Assembly (NCBI GenBank): GCA_944388995.1
Contig: CALXKN010000006.1
Span: forward strand, 37,434-101,433
Source of the DNA: an uncultured Spirochaetota bacterium
GTDB lineage: Bacteria > Spirochaetota > Spirochaetia > JAFGXN01
Direction of reading: 5' to 3'
DNA: 64,000 bases
Both the position numbers and the translations under genes were made by a program. The notes under the pieces are model-generated. The model was not told where the DNA came from and made no database searches. It was given only the letters and a program-made list of their open reading frames with translations. Of the stretch, positions 54,671 through 63,554 are shown in pieces (within the stretch, counting starts at the first letter, position 1; each line of letters begins with the position of its first letter).

Positions 54671-55335
54671 CGCCAAAGCGGATCGCCGCCTGCACGCGCT
54701 TTTAACTCGATTTTGTCTTTGGTAATCGGATGCTCGAAGGTCAGTTCGCCGGCGTGAAGCATGATGCTGTTGTCGCGCAAAGCCCGTTTAGAACCGTATT
54801 TGACGTCTCCGCGAATCGGCATTCCGGCATGGGAAAGCTGCGCCCGGATTTGATGGTGACGGCCGGTCATCAGATCGATTTCAAGGCAAAAGTAACGGTC
54901 GGAACAGCCGACGAGCCGGTACTTCAGCTCGGCCCGTTTGGAATCTTTGACAGGAGAATCAAAAACGAAACTCTTGTTTTTCTCTCCGTTTTTTTTGAGA
55001 TAACCGACCAAGACTCCCTCTTCATCCGGCGGCATCGCTTCAACAACAGCAAAGTAGCGTTTGCCTGTGCGGCGGTCACGAAACTGCTCATTCATTCTCG
55101 AAAGTGCTTTCGACGTTTTAGCAAAGAGAACAATGCCGCTTGTCGGACGATCGAGGCGGTGAATCAGGCCGAGAAAAACGTTCCCGGGTTTACGGTCCCG
55201 TTTTTTGATAAACGTCCTGACCTTGTCGGCAAGAGACTCGTCGCCGGATTCGTCATTCTGCACCGGCTCTCCGTTCGGTTTGTATACGGCAATAAGGTGA
55301 TTGTCTTCGTAAAGAATCCGTTCTTCGAATTTCAA
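54655..55335 (-). CDS. RluA-family pseudouridine synthase
   Basis: 226 residues. The start is a TTG at 55335 overlapping the sppA stop (TTGA), with AGGAG upstream. The catalytic motif is [20 protein letters not shown] with the Asp of HRLDR; other marks are [35 protein letters not shown] and [20 protein letters not shown]. It modifies uridines in rRNA or tRNA; without an S4 domain it is RluA/TruC/RluC-like and the target cannot be fixed. It is last in the galK-sppA-rluA operon and ends convergently inside glnS. Confidence 0.92.
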   Translation of the reverse strand: MKFEERILYEDNHLIAVYKPNGEPVQNDESGDESLADKVRTFIKKRDRKPGNVFLGLIHRLDRPTSGIVLFAKTSKALSRMNEQFRDRRTGKRYFAVVEAMPPDEEGVLVGYLKKNGEKNKSFVFDSPVKDSKRAELKYRLVGCSDRYFCLEIDLMTGRHHQIRAQLSHAGMPIRGDVKYGSKRALRDNSIMLHAGELTFEHPITKDKIELKARAGGDPLWRYFDV

Positions 55336-57155
55336 AATGAAGCTCCTTTCTTCTCCGTAATTTCCATTGTATCAACGGGATGGAAGAGCGCCGCCGGCCG
55401 GCCGGAAACCGGAATCGCCAGCGCGGCAAAAAACTCCTTTCTGACGGCCGAAAGCCGGGAAAGCGGGATACCGCCGCGCCCCCAAAGCGCCTCCGTAAAA
55501 CTCAGCGTATGCGTCAGGTACTCGATTCCGACCGCGGAACCTTCCCAATCAGCTTTTTTGAGCACGGCGGCAACAGCCTGCGAAAACCCGCCGATTTCGT
55601 CAACTAAACCGATTTGCGCCGCTTGGAAACCGGTATACACTTTTCCGCCGGCAACCGCCGCCGCTTCTTCAACCGTCCATCCGCGCGAGCGGGCCGTCAA
55701 TTCCAAAAAGCGGTCGTAAACAGCCTGCATTTCCAGGCGTCGGACGGACGCCGTCTCTTCGGACTGAGGCAAAAACGGCGAATAAACGGCGGCGGAGGGA
55801 TCGGTTTGAACTCCGTCGACGGAAATTCCGGGATAACGGGAAAGAAAGCGGTTGACCGTCGGCGAAAGCCCGAAAACGCCGATGGAACCGGTAACGGTAA
55901 ACGCGTCGGCGATAATGATATCCGCTGCGGTGGAAATCCAGTACGCTCCCGAAGCGGCCGTCCCCGCCATGGAGACGACAACGGGGCGGCCGGTGTTTTT
56001 AAAACGGGTCACCGCCCGCCGGATTTCTTCCGAAGCCCAGACATCGCCGCCTCCCGAATCAATTCGCAAAATCAAAGCAATCACATCACTGCGCCCGGCA
56101 GCTTCGTCAATCAACGGCACAAGAATGGAAGCGTCACCGTCTGCCGTTCCGTCGATGTGAATCGGTCCAGTGATCGGCAAAACAGCGATTTTCTTTTCAG
56201 CCGGTTTTCGTTTTTTGGTCAGCAAGTAATCGGTGTAATAAAACCACCGATCAGATTCCGATTCAGTTTCTTTTTCTATCCACCCTTTTTCAAGCCAAAG
56301 CTCCCGATCGGTTTTGAGACCGTCCACCCAACCGAACCGTTCAGCAGTCTGCGCTCCGTTGCCGCCAGACTCTGCCAACAGCTGCGAATAATTCCGAATG
56401 TATGCCCCAAATGCACCGTTTTCCAAACCGCGGTTTTTTTCGAGAATTTCGGCGTAACGACTGCGCAGATCTGACAGATAACCGCTCAGCTGCGCTTTCA
56501 ATTCGGCAGACATAGCATTTCCGGAATACGCTTCGGCAGCTCCTTTCCATTCGCCGGCTTTAATGACGTTAAAATCGACCCCAAACTTTTCGGCAAAATC
56601 TCCGTAAAAAAATTCGTAATGCGAAAAACCGTTCAGACTGACCGTTCCCATCGGATCAAGGTAAATTTCATCGGCATAGGAGGCCGTCAGCAAATCAATC
56701 TGCGAATACAGGGTCGAAAAGACGGTAACCGGCTTCCCCGACGCGCGGAATGAAGCGACGGCCGCCGCGATTTCTTCGGCCTGGGCCAAGGAACCGCCGT
56801 AAAGATTCGAGAAATCGAGATACGCTTCGCTGATGCCGTCATCGTCGGCCGCCAAACGCAGGGCGCGGACCGCATCGGAAACAACAGTCGTCTCTTCCGG
56901 CGCGAGTCCCCACGCATCCAGAGGATCGCCGACTGCGGAGCGTTCGACAAGAAGCCCCGAAAACGAAACGGTCAGAACATCTCCGGATGAAAGCGGCGTG
57001 GGATCGGAACGGAAAGCGGTGTAAACGCCGTAAATCAGAAACAGCAAAAACAAAAAAAAGAGGTTGGTGACAATCAACCGGAAGAGGTCGATTCCTTTGA
57101 AGATGCGCAGGAGCAGCGGCTGCGGCTCCCGGTTATCGCTTTGGTTCTTATCCAT
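55332..57155 (-). CDS. sppA: Signal peptide peptidase SppA, 67-kDa type
   Basis: 607 residues. One N-terminal membrane anchor (LFRLIVTNLFFLFLLFLIYG, residues 24-43) and two tandem protease-fold halves face the periplasm. The catalytic dyad positions match E. coli: Lys204 in IKAGEWKGAAEAYSG and Ser402 in MAGTAASGAYWISTAA. ILRIDSGGGDVWASEEIRRA and VTGSIGVFGLSP support the call. SppA degrades signal peptides left in the membrane. It starts 19 bases after the galK stop. Confidence 0.94.
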   Translation of the reverse strand: MDKNQSDNREPQPLLLRIFKGIDLFRLIVTNLFFLFLLFLIYGVYTAFRSDPTPLSSGDVLTVSFSGLLVERSAVGDPLDAWGLAPEETTVVSDAVRALRLAADDDGISEAYLDFSNLYGGSLAQAEEIAAAVASFRASGKPVTVFSTLYSQIDLLTASYADEIYLDPMGTVSLNGFSHYEFFYGDFAEKFGVDFNVIKAGEWKGAAEAYSGNAMSAELKAQLSGYLSDLRSRYAEILEKNRGLENGAFGAYIRNYSQLLAESGGNGAQTAERFGWVDGLKTDRELWLEKGWIEKETESESDRWFYYTDYLLTKKRKPAEKKIAVLPITGPIHIDGTADGDASILVPLIDEAAGRSDVIALILRIDSGGGDVWASEEIRRAVTRFKNTGRPVVVSMAGTAASGAYWISTAADIIIADAFTVTGSIGVFGLSPTVNRFLSRYPGISVDGVQTDPSAAVYSPFLPQSEETASVRRLEMQAVYDRFLELTARSRGWTVEEAAAVAGGKVYTGFQAAQIGLVDEIGGFSQAVAAVLKKADWEGSAVGIEYLTHTLSFTEALWGRGGIPLSRLSAVRKEFFAALAIPVSGRPAALFHPVDTMEITEKKGASF

Positions 57156-57174
57156 GCTTTACTTTTCTCCGTGT

Positions 57175-58557
57175 TTAAACCGAAAGCGGCCGGATGCGGG
57201 CGCCGTCCGAAGGAACGACGGTAAACACTGCCGAGGCCTTCGCCCCGCCGGGGATTTCGGGATGTGTACGGTTCAGGTAGGTTCCGTAATAGTCTCGCAT
57301 AAGTTTCTCTTTAAACGTTTCCATTTCGCCGCTGCGGACCAGGCTGACGCAGCAGCCGCCGAATCCGGCGCCCGTCTGCCTTGAGCCCAACGCTCCGGCG
57401 CTGCGGGCGATTTCGGTCAAGGCGTCCGATTCGGGACAGCTGAACCCGCCGTCGTCGCGGCCGCTTGCGTGCGATTCAAACATCAGCCGTCCGGCCGTTT
57501 CCGCATCCCCGGCCTCCAACGCCCGCGCGCACCGTTCAACGCGGCGCCGTTCGGTTAAAACGTGGCGGACGCGCCGAAACAAGGCGAATCCTTCCGGCGG
57601 TTCGGGAAGCGGCGTTCCGTCGGACATCAGACAGCGGCTGCGTTTCAGTTCATCGACGCTCATACCGGCCGCAGCCGCGGCTTCTTCGTATGTGTAACCG
57701 CCCTCTTTTAAAACCGAAAAAACGGCGCGGTCGATTTCACCGTCGCTCACGCCTAATTTTTCCGCCGTCAGATCGCCGAGCGAAAACGGCTGCCGGACGG
57801 TTTTCAATACCTCCGGCAGCCGCCGGTTTAAAACCGCCGCCGCCATCCGGCTTTCAACCGGCTTGCTGTTATAAAGGGACAGCGCGGCTTTTGTTTTCTG
57901 CGCCTTGATCAGAGAGTCGGCGACGACGAAGGAAATTCCGTCGGGAACGGAAAACGGACGGCAGCACAGCGGATTGAAATCGATTTTCAGGACTTTCCCG
58001 TTCCGTCCGTTGACGCAGGCAGCCTGATCCATTCCGCCGCCCTGCGTACCGACGTACCGCTCGGCGGCCGCCATCAGCGACGAAAATCCGAGCGGCGGAT
58101 ACTCAAATCCGTTGACGGCGCAAAAAATCATTCCGGTTAAAACCACAAACGCGGACGAAGAGCTCATTCCTCCGGCCTGCGGCAAATCCGACGCAATCAC
58201 GGCGTCAAAACCCTTAAACCGCCGCCGTTCCCCGATTTTGTCCGTAACGACGCCCTGCACGGCGGCTTTCGGATAATTTCCCCAATCGCCGGTTTCATAA
58301 GGAGCAATGCGTTCTTCAGCTTCAAAACTCCGCCGTCCGCGGCGGTCGACGGAATCGGCGACACAAATACGGTTGTCTTCCCGGGGGGCAAAAACAGCCG
58401 AAATCCGCAGGTTGACCGCAAAAGGCAAAACGGGACAGTTGTTGTAATCCAAGTGATCGCCGATTAAATTGATTCGACCGGGGGCAAACGCTTCGAATGT
58501 CGGCCGACGTCCGAAAACATCACGGAATTTATTTATTAAAATTTTATTTGTTGCCAT
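57175..58557 (-). CDS. galK: Galactokinase-family GHMP kinase (long form)
   Basis: 460 residues, longer than the usual bacterial GalK of about 390 and closer to the eukaryotic GALK2 size. GHMP motifs: FAPGRINLIGDHLDYNNCPV (the usual GEH is GDH here), SDLPQAGGMSSSSAFVVLTG and SRQTGAGFGGCCVSL. An insertion of about 60 residues (YTYEEAAAAAGMSVDELKRS and onward) explains the extra length. It phosphorylates galactose or an N-acetylhexosamine at C1. It is divergent from nagA, so GalNAc or a related amino sugar is a possible substrate. No galT or galE is adjacent. Confidence 0.85.
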   Translation of the reverse strand: MATNKILINKFRDVFGRRPTFEAFAPGRINLIGDHLDYNNCPVLPFAVNLRISAVFAPREDNRICVADSVDRRGRRSFEAEERIAPYETGDWGNYPKAAVQGVVTDKIGERRRFKGFDAVIASDLPQAGGMSSSSAFVVLTGMIFCAVNGFEYPPLGFSSLMAAAERYVGTQGGGMDQAACVNGRNGKVLKIDFNPLCCRPFSVPDGISFVVADSLIKAQKTKAALSLYNSKPVESRMAAAVLNRRLPEVLKTVRQPFSLGDLTAEKLGVSDGEIDRAVFSVLKEGGYTYEEAAAAAGMSVDELKRSRCLMSDGTPLPEPPEGFALFRRVRHVLTERRRVERCARALEAGDAETAGRLMFESHASGRDDGGFSCPESDALTEIARSAGALGSRQTGAGFGGCCVSLVRSGEMETFKEKLMRDYYGTYLNRTHPEIPGGAKASAVFTVVPSDGARIRPLSV

Positions 58558-58657
58558 TTACAGAAAACTCCATTTCAGTTATAATATAATGGTTGGAAAT
58601 TCACCGGCTTCAATTATACTGAGTTGATTTGAAAAATGCAACCACAAAGGAATCCGA

Positions 58658-59839
58658 ATGAAGAAAATCTGCCTGAACAAAGCCCGCATTTACACCGGCT
58701 TGATGGACATTGAGCAAGGCGCCGTTCTGATTGAAGACGGACGCATTGCCGACGTTCTGTTTGAAACCCGATTAAAAAAACTGGCGTTGGATTCCTCCTA
58801 TGAGATCATCGATTTAGAAGGGAAAATCATCACCCCCGGATTGATCGATACCCATATCCACGGTATCGGAGGATTCGGAACAGAGACGGGAGAAACGGAA
58901 GATATTCTCGGAATGAGCCGCCTGTTGCTCCGTCACGGCGTGACACGATTTTGTCCGACTCTTTATCCGTCGGATGAGGAATCCATGATTTACGGAATCC
59001 GCAATATAACGGCCGCTATTGGTTTTGAGGAAGGAGCGCGGGTACAGGGGCTTCATTTGGAAGGCCCATTCATTTCCCAAGCACGCCGCGGCGTTCAGTT
59101 GCCGGAATACATTAAAGACGTCGATATTAATCTGATGAAGAAATTTATTAAAGCAAGCAGAGGATTCATCTCCGTTATGACGGTCGCCCCCGAACTGAAA
59201 CATATGCGGGAATTAGCCATTTTCAGCTTAAAACAAGGGATCGTCCTCTCTGCCGGACATACGGACGCGACCTACCAAAATATGATGGAAGGAATGCAGG
59301 CCGGAATTCTTCATTCAACACACTTTTTCAACGCCATGCGGCCGCTGAAACACCGTGATCCGGGCTGCGTCGGAGCGATTCTTCTGAATAATTCGCTGTC
59401 CTGCGAAATCATTGCCGACGGCTTTCACGTCCACCCAGTAATTCTGAAATTTTTGTTGAAAGAAAAACCGATCGAACGCATCATTTTGGTAACCGATGCT
59501 TTAAGACCGACCGGACAGACAAAAGGAAAACTGATTGCCAACGGCGAAGAGGTTTATCTTGACGCCGACAATGTGTTCCGCCGCGTTACCGACGACGTCA
59601 TTGCCGGATCTTCAGCAACACTCGATCTTTGTCTGCGAAATCTGATAAAATGGGGAGTTCCGCCCTCCGACGCCGTCAAAACGGCAACCGTCAATCCCTC
59701 CCGCCTTCTGAAAATCGACGGAGAACGCGGCGTTTTAATGCCGGGCGCTTTTGCCGATCTGAATATTCTCAACGATAAATTCGAAATTCTGGAAACCTAT
59801 ATTGAAGGTAAACCGGTTTTCAAAAAACAGGAGAATTAA
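58658..59839 (+). CDS. nagA: N-acetylglucosamine-6-phosphate deacetylase
   Basis: 393 residues. NagA removes acetate from GlcNAc-6-phosphate in amino-sugar use or wall recycling. The metal-binding amidohydrolase motifs are present: TPGLIDTHIHGIGGFGTETG, QGLHLEGPFISQARRGVQLP, LSAGHTDATYQNM, GILHSTHFFNAMRPLKHRDP, IADGFHVHP and ILVTDALRPTGQ. AAAGGA lies 7-8 bases before the ATG and TATACT lies at 58615-58620. The permease gene starts at the next base after its stop. Confidence 0.95.
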   Translation: MKKICLNKARIYTGLMDIEQGAVLIEDGRIADVLFETRLKKLALDSSYEIIDLEGKIITPGLIDTHIHGIGGFGTETGETEDILGMSRLLLRHGVTRFCPTLYPSDEESMIYGIRNITAAIGFEEGARVQGLHLEGPFISQARRGVQLPEYIKDVDINLMKKFIKASRGFISVMTVAPELKHMRELAIFSLKQGIVLSAGHTDATYQNMMEGMQAGILHSTHFFNAMRPLKHRDPGCVGAILLNNSLSCEIIADGFHVHPVILKFLLKEKPIERIILVTDALRPTGQTKGKLIANGEEVYLDADNVFRRVTDDVIAGSSATLDLCLRNLIKWGVPPSDAVKTATVNPSRLLKIDGERGVLMPGAFADLNILNDKFEILETYIEGKPVFKKQEN

Positions 59840-61747
59840 ATGGAATTGAAACGGACGCTCGGTTTTGCCGAGGTTTTCTGCATCGCTTCCGGAGCCATGA
59901 TCAGCTCGGGAATTTTCATTCTGCCGTCGCTGGCTTTCCGCTATTCGGGACCGGCCATCGTCTTTTCGTACCTGCTGGCGGCCGTTTTTATCATTCCTGC
60001 CATGCTTTCGAAAGCCGAACTGGCGACGGCCATGCCGAAATCGGGAGGTTCGTACTATTTTACCAACACGACGCTCGGTCCTCTGTTCGGAACATTCGCC
60101 GGATTTACCAACTGGCTGTCGCTGGCCATGAAAAGCGCCTTCGCTCTTTTGGGAATCGGTATTTTTTTGGAACTTCTGGTTCCCGAATCGGCCGGAATGA
60201 ACACGGAAATTGCGGTAAAAATTCTTGCCACGCTTTGCACGCTGTTTTTCATGGTAACCAACATTCTGAGCGTCAAGGAAAGCGGCCGCCTGCAAATCGT
60301 TTTGGTGGTTTTTTTGCTCGCCGCCATGATTCTCTACGTTCTTGCCGGATTTTTTTCCGTCAATCCGGAACACTTCGTCGATTTTTTCGCCTCCGTTGAA
60401 AATCCGGATCCGAAACCGCTTCCGACGGTCTACCTGATGATTTGGACCGCCGGTTTGATTTTCGTCTCGTTCGGAGGACTGACCAATATCGCTTCGATTG
60501 CGGCCGAAGTCAAAAACCCGGGAAAAACAATTCCGTCGGCAATGTTCACCGCGTTTGTCGTCGTATCGCTGCTTTATGCCGCCATCGCCTTCATCACGGT
60601 CGGAATTCTTCCGCCTGACACGATGGCATCCACGCAAACACCGCTTTCAACCGCCGCCGAAGTATTTTGGGGAAAACCGGGCTTCATTTTGATGGCATTG
60701 GCTGCCATGAGCGCCTTCATCACCACCGCCAACGCCGGCATCATGAGCGCTTCCCGCAATCCGATGGCAATGGCTGAAGACAATCTGATTCCCGAAATTT
60801 TCGGAAAAGTTTCCTACAAATACAAAACTCCGTACATTTCCATCATTTTAACATCGGGCTTCATGATTTTCACGATCTTGATCCTCGATTTGGAAGGCTT
60901 GGTTACAGTCGCTTCAGCAATGATGCTTCTTTTGGCAGTTTTCGACAATTTGTCGCTGATATTGATGCGCGCCAGTCGACTGACCAACTACAAACCGATT
61001 TTTAAAGCGCCTCTCTATCCGTGGATTCCGATCGCCGGAATCATCATCAATTCGCTGATGCTGATTCAATTGGGATGGATTCCGTTTCTGGTGACCGCTG
61101 CGTTTTTCGCACTGTCGCTGATTTGGTATTTTGTCTACTCGAAATCGCGAAAAAACCGAACCTTTGCCCTTATCCACGTTGTTGAACGGCTGACAAACAA
61201 AGAATTGAAATCGGAAAATCTCGAAAACGAATTGAAAAATATTTTAATGGAGCGAGATCAAATCATCGAAGACCGATTCGACCGCATTATTAAAACAGCC
61301 GCCATTCTCAATTTTACGGAAAAAGACGGCATTTTAACCCGCAACGATATTTTCAAGGCGATTGCGCACGAAGCAGCAAAACGGCTGCCGCTGGAAGAAG
61401 AGGAAATTATTTCCCTGCTTGAAGAGAGGGAAAAAGAGTCTTCGACCGTTATCGGAGAAGGTTTGGCGGTTCCCCACTTTCTGTTCAAAGGAGAAAATCA
61501 ATACGAAATCATCGTGATTCGATCGGAACGGGGCATCGTTTTCGACAAGGACAAACCGGCGGTAAAAGCAATTTTCGCGTTGGCCGGCTCGACCGACGAA
61601 CGCAACTTCCACCTGCAGACGCTGATGGCTATTGCGCAAATCGTCAAAAATACCGATTTTATGAAGAATTGGGATGCGCTGAAGTCTCCGAACGACATCC
61701 GCAACTCGATTCTGCTTGCCGACCGCATTCGAAAAAAAGGTGTCTGA
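59840..61747 (+). CDS. APC-family permease fused to a PTS EIIA-like (PtsN-type) domain
   Basis: 635 residues. Residues 1 to about 430 form a 12-helix amino acid/polyamine transporter: FCIASGAMISSGIFILPSLA, AELATAMPKSGGSYYFTNTT, GTFAGFTNWLSLAMKS and EVKNPGKTIPSAMF. A linker of about 50 charged residues leads to an EIIA type 2 domain (PF00359): IGEGLAVPHFLFKGENQYEI with the phosphorylatable-type His at about 546, then IFALAGSTDERNFHLQTLMA and AQIVKNTDFM. Such fusions occur in several anaerobes and suggest that phosphorylation or PTS status sets transport. Substrate unknown. AGGAG precedes the ATG, and the gene directly follows nagA. Confidence 0.9.
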   Translation: MELKRTLGFAEVFCIASGAMISSGIFILPSLAFRYSGPAIVFSYLLAAVFIIPAMLSKAELATAMPKSGGSYYFTNTTLGPLFGTFAGFTNWLSLAMKSAFALLGIGIFLELLVPESAGMNTEIAVKILATLCTLFFMVTNILSVKESGRLQIVLVVFLLAAMILYVLAGFFSVNPEHFVDFFASVENPDPKPLPTVYLMIWTAGLIFVSFGGLTNIASIAAEVKNPGKTIPSAMFTAFVVVSLLYAAIAFITVGILPPDTMASTQTPLSTAAEVFWGKPGFILMALAAMSAFITTANAGIMSASRNPMAMAEDNLIPEIFGKVSYKYKTPYISIILTSGFMIFTILILDLEGLVTVASAMMLLLAVFDNLSLILMRASRLTNYKPIFKAPLYPWIPIAGIIINSLMLIQLGWIPFLVTAAFFALSLIWYFVYSKSRKNRTFALIHVVERLTNKELKSENLENELKNILMERDQIIEDRFDRIIKTAAILNFTEKDGILTRNDIFKAIAHEAAKRLPLEEEEIISLLEEREKESSTVIGEGLAVPHFLFKGENQYEIIVIRSERGIVFDKDKPAVKAIFALAGSTDERNFHLQTLMAIAQIVKNTDFMKNWDALKSPNDIRNSILLADRIRKKGV

Positions 61748-62696
61748 CGCCCTTTCCTATGCGGACTGCCGCCTTTGCCCCCGCGCCTGCGGCGTTGACC
61801 GCCACACGGCCGCCGGTCTTTGCGGCGAAACCGAAACCGCACGCGTAGCATGGAGCGGTCTGCACTTCGGAGAAGAACCGCCGATTTCCGCTGCCGAAGG
61901 ATCGGGAACCGTTTTTTTCTGCGGCTGCAATCTCGGCTGTATCTTTTGTCAGAATCGAGGAATCAGCCGTCCGCATTCTCAGGGGCGCGTATTTTCCGAA
62001 ACCGAATTGGCAGCTCTTTTTCTGCGTCTGCAGGCGGCCGGCGCCGAAAACGTCAACCTTGTAACGGGAACGCCCCACGCGCCGCTCATCATCGCCGCTT
62101 TGAAAAGAGCCAAAGCCGGCGGACTGACAATTCCCGTTGTCTGGAACAGCTCCGGATACGAAACGCTTGAAACAATTGCCGCATTAAACGCGGTTGTCGA
62201 CATTTACCTCGCCGACTTTAAAACCGCTGATCGGAAAAGTGCCCAACAACTGTTTAACGCCGCCGATTATCCGAAAACAGCGGCTGCAGCCATTCGAGCC
62301 ATGTGCCTTGCCAAACCGCCGCTCTTCGCCGACTTTTACAACGACCGCCTGAAGCTTTTTCATCCGTTGATGAAGCAAGGAGTCATCGTCCGCCACTTAG
62401 CGCTGCCGGGCGCAGCCGCCGATTCGCAAACTGTCATCGACCGCTATGAAAGAGATTTTCGTCCTCTCGGCGCCGTTTTTTCCCTTTTAACCGATTATCT
62501 CCCCTTCTCCGAACTTCCGCCGCCGCTCAACCGCCGTCTTTCCCCTTCTGAAGAGACAATTTTAAAAGAAAATTTGATTCAAAAAGGATGGGACGACTGT
62601 TTTTTTCAGGAGAGCGAAGAGTGTGCCGTCGACTGGACGCCCGATTTCACCCGCCGGGAACCGTTTCCGGCAGGTTTTTCGAAGGCTGTTTTCTAA
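61740..62696 (+). CDS. Radical SAM protein related to pyruvate formate-lyase activating enzymes
   Basis: About 318 residues. I use the GTG at 61740, overlapping the permease stop; a TTG at 61716 would add eight residues, and neither has a clear ribosome-binding site. The N-terminal zinc-like motif CRLCPRACGVDRHTAAGLCG and the cluster motif FFCGCNLGCIFCQNRGISRP (CxxxCxxC) define the COG1313 PflA-like group. VTGTPHAPLIIAALKRAK and VWNSSGYETLETIAAL follow, as in that family. The target protein is unknown, and no glycyl-radical enzyme is adjacent. Confidence 0.87.
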   Translation: MSDALSYADCRLCPRACGVDRHTAAGLCGETETARVAWSGLHFGEEPPISAAEGSGTVFFCGCNLGCIFCQNRGISRPHSQGRVFSETELAALFLRLQAAGAENVNLVTGTPHAPLIIAALKRAKAGGLTIPVVWNSSGYETLETIAALNAVVDIYLADFKTADRKSAQQLFNAADYPKTAAAAIRAMCLAKPPLFADFYNDRLKLFHPLMKQGVIVRHLALPGAAADSQTVIDRYERDFRPLGAVFSLLTDYLPFSELPPPLNRRLSPSEETILKENLIQKGWDDCFFQESEECAVDWTPDFTRREPFPAGFSKAVF

Positions 62697-62754
62697 AAGC
62701 GGAAAAAGTTCGCCGATTTTCCCGTTTTGTAATGCCTTTTTTCGACGACTGTGG

Positions 62755-62760
62755 TAAAAT
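62755..62760 (+). promoter_or_regulatory. Extended -10 box of tatD
   Basis: TGG-TAAAAT ends 6 bases before the tatD ATG, with no ribosome-binding site; the -35 region is poor. The same GTGGTAAAAT occurs before the PhoH-like gene at 298-306. Confidence 0.5.
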
Positions 62761-62766
62761 CGAAAT

Positions 62767-63552
62767 ATGGAATGGATTGATACGCACGCTCATCTCCCCC
62801 ACATTGCCGAACGCGGTGTTTCCGTAGAACCGTTTTTAGACGGAACGGAGATCGCCGTCATTGATATCGGTACGCTTCCCGACGATTTGGAACCGCGGTT
62901 GGCAATGAAAAACGGACGCAATGGCCGTATTGCGTTCACCGCCGGACTTTATCCCGCACTGTCGGCCGAACCGCAGTCCGACATCGACCGCGCTTTCAAG
63001 CAGTTTCGTGAAACGGTTCTCCGGCATCGCAGTGAAATTTGCGGCATCGGCGAGTTTGGACTGGATTTCTACTGTGAGGGCTACGGATCTCCCGAAAAAC
63101 AGACAGCATTGGCTCGAAAACAGATCGAATTGGCAGCCGAACTCGGACTTCCCGTCGTGATTCACAGCCGCAGTGCCGATGAAGCGATCATCCGCCTTTT
63201 TGCCGACTATGCCCCCGTGCACGGCGTCATTCACTGTTTCTCTTCGGGGCCGGAAACAGCAAAGACGCTGCTTGACTACGGATTTTTCCTCTCGTTTTGC
63301 GGTAATTTGACCTATAAAAACTCCCGCGCAATTCAAGAGGCTGCCCGCATGGTTCCTCTCGACCGCATGGTGTTCGAAACCGATTCTCCGTATTTGGCTC
63401 CTGTTCCGGTTCGAGGAACCGTCAACACACCTGCCAACGTCGAACACGTTTATCGGTTCTTCTCGGAATTGAGAGGAATTCCTCTTCCCGAAATACAAAA
63501 AAGAGCGGCTGAAAATGTCCGTACTCTCTTTGGTCCCATTTTTGACGATTGA
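62767..63552 (+). CDS. tatD: TatD-family metal-dependent DNase
   Basis: 261 residues. Motifs of the TatD TIM barrel are present: WIDTHAHLPHIAERG, FTAGLYPALS, CGIGEFGLDFYCEGYGSPEK, AAELGLPVVIHSRSADEAII, GVIHCFSSGPETAKTLLDYG and FETDSPYLAPVPVRGTVNTP. The His, Glu and Asp ligands of the two metals are in place. TatD proteins are 3'-5' exonucleases or deoxyaminoacylases. A downstream gene for an exported protein follows 2 bases after the stop. Confidence 0.95.
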   Translation: MEWIDTHAHLPHIAERGVSVEPFLDGTEIAVIDIGTLPDDLEPRLAMKNGRNGRIAFTAGLYPALSAEPQSDIDRAFKQFRETVLRHRSEICGIGEFGLDFYCEGYGSPEKQTALARKQIELAAELGLPVVIHSRSADEAIIRLFADYAPVHGVIHCFSSGPETAKTLLDYGFFLSFCGNLTYKNSRAIQEAARMVPLDRMVFETDSPYLAPVPVRGTVNTPANVEHVYRFFSELRGIPLPEIQKRAAENVRTLFGPIFDD

Positions 63553-63554
63553 GA

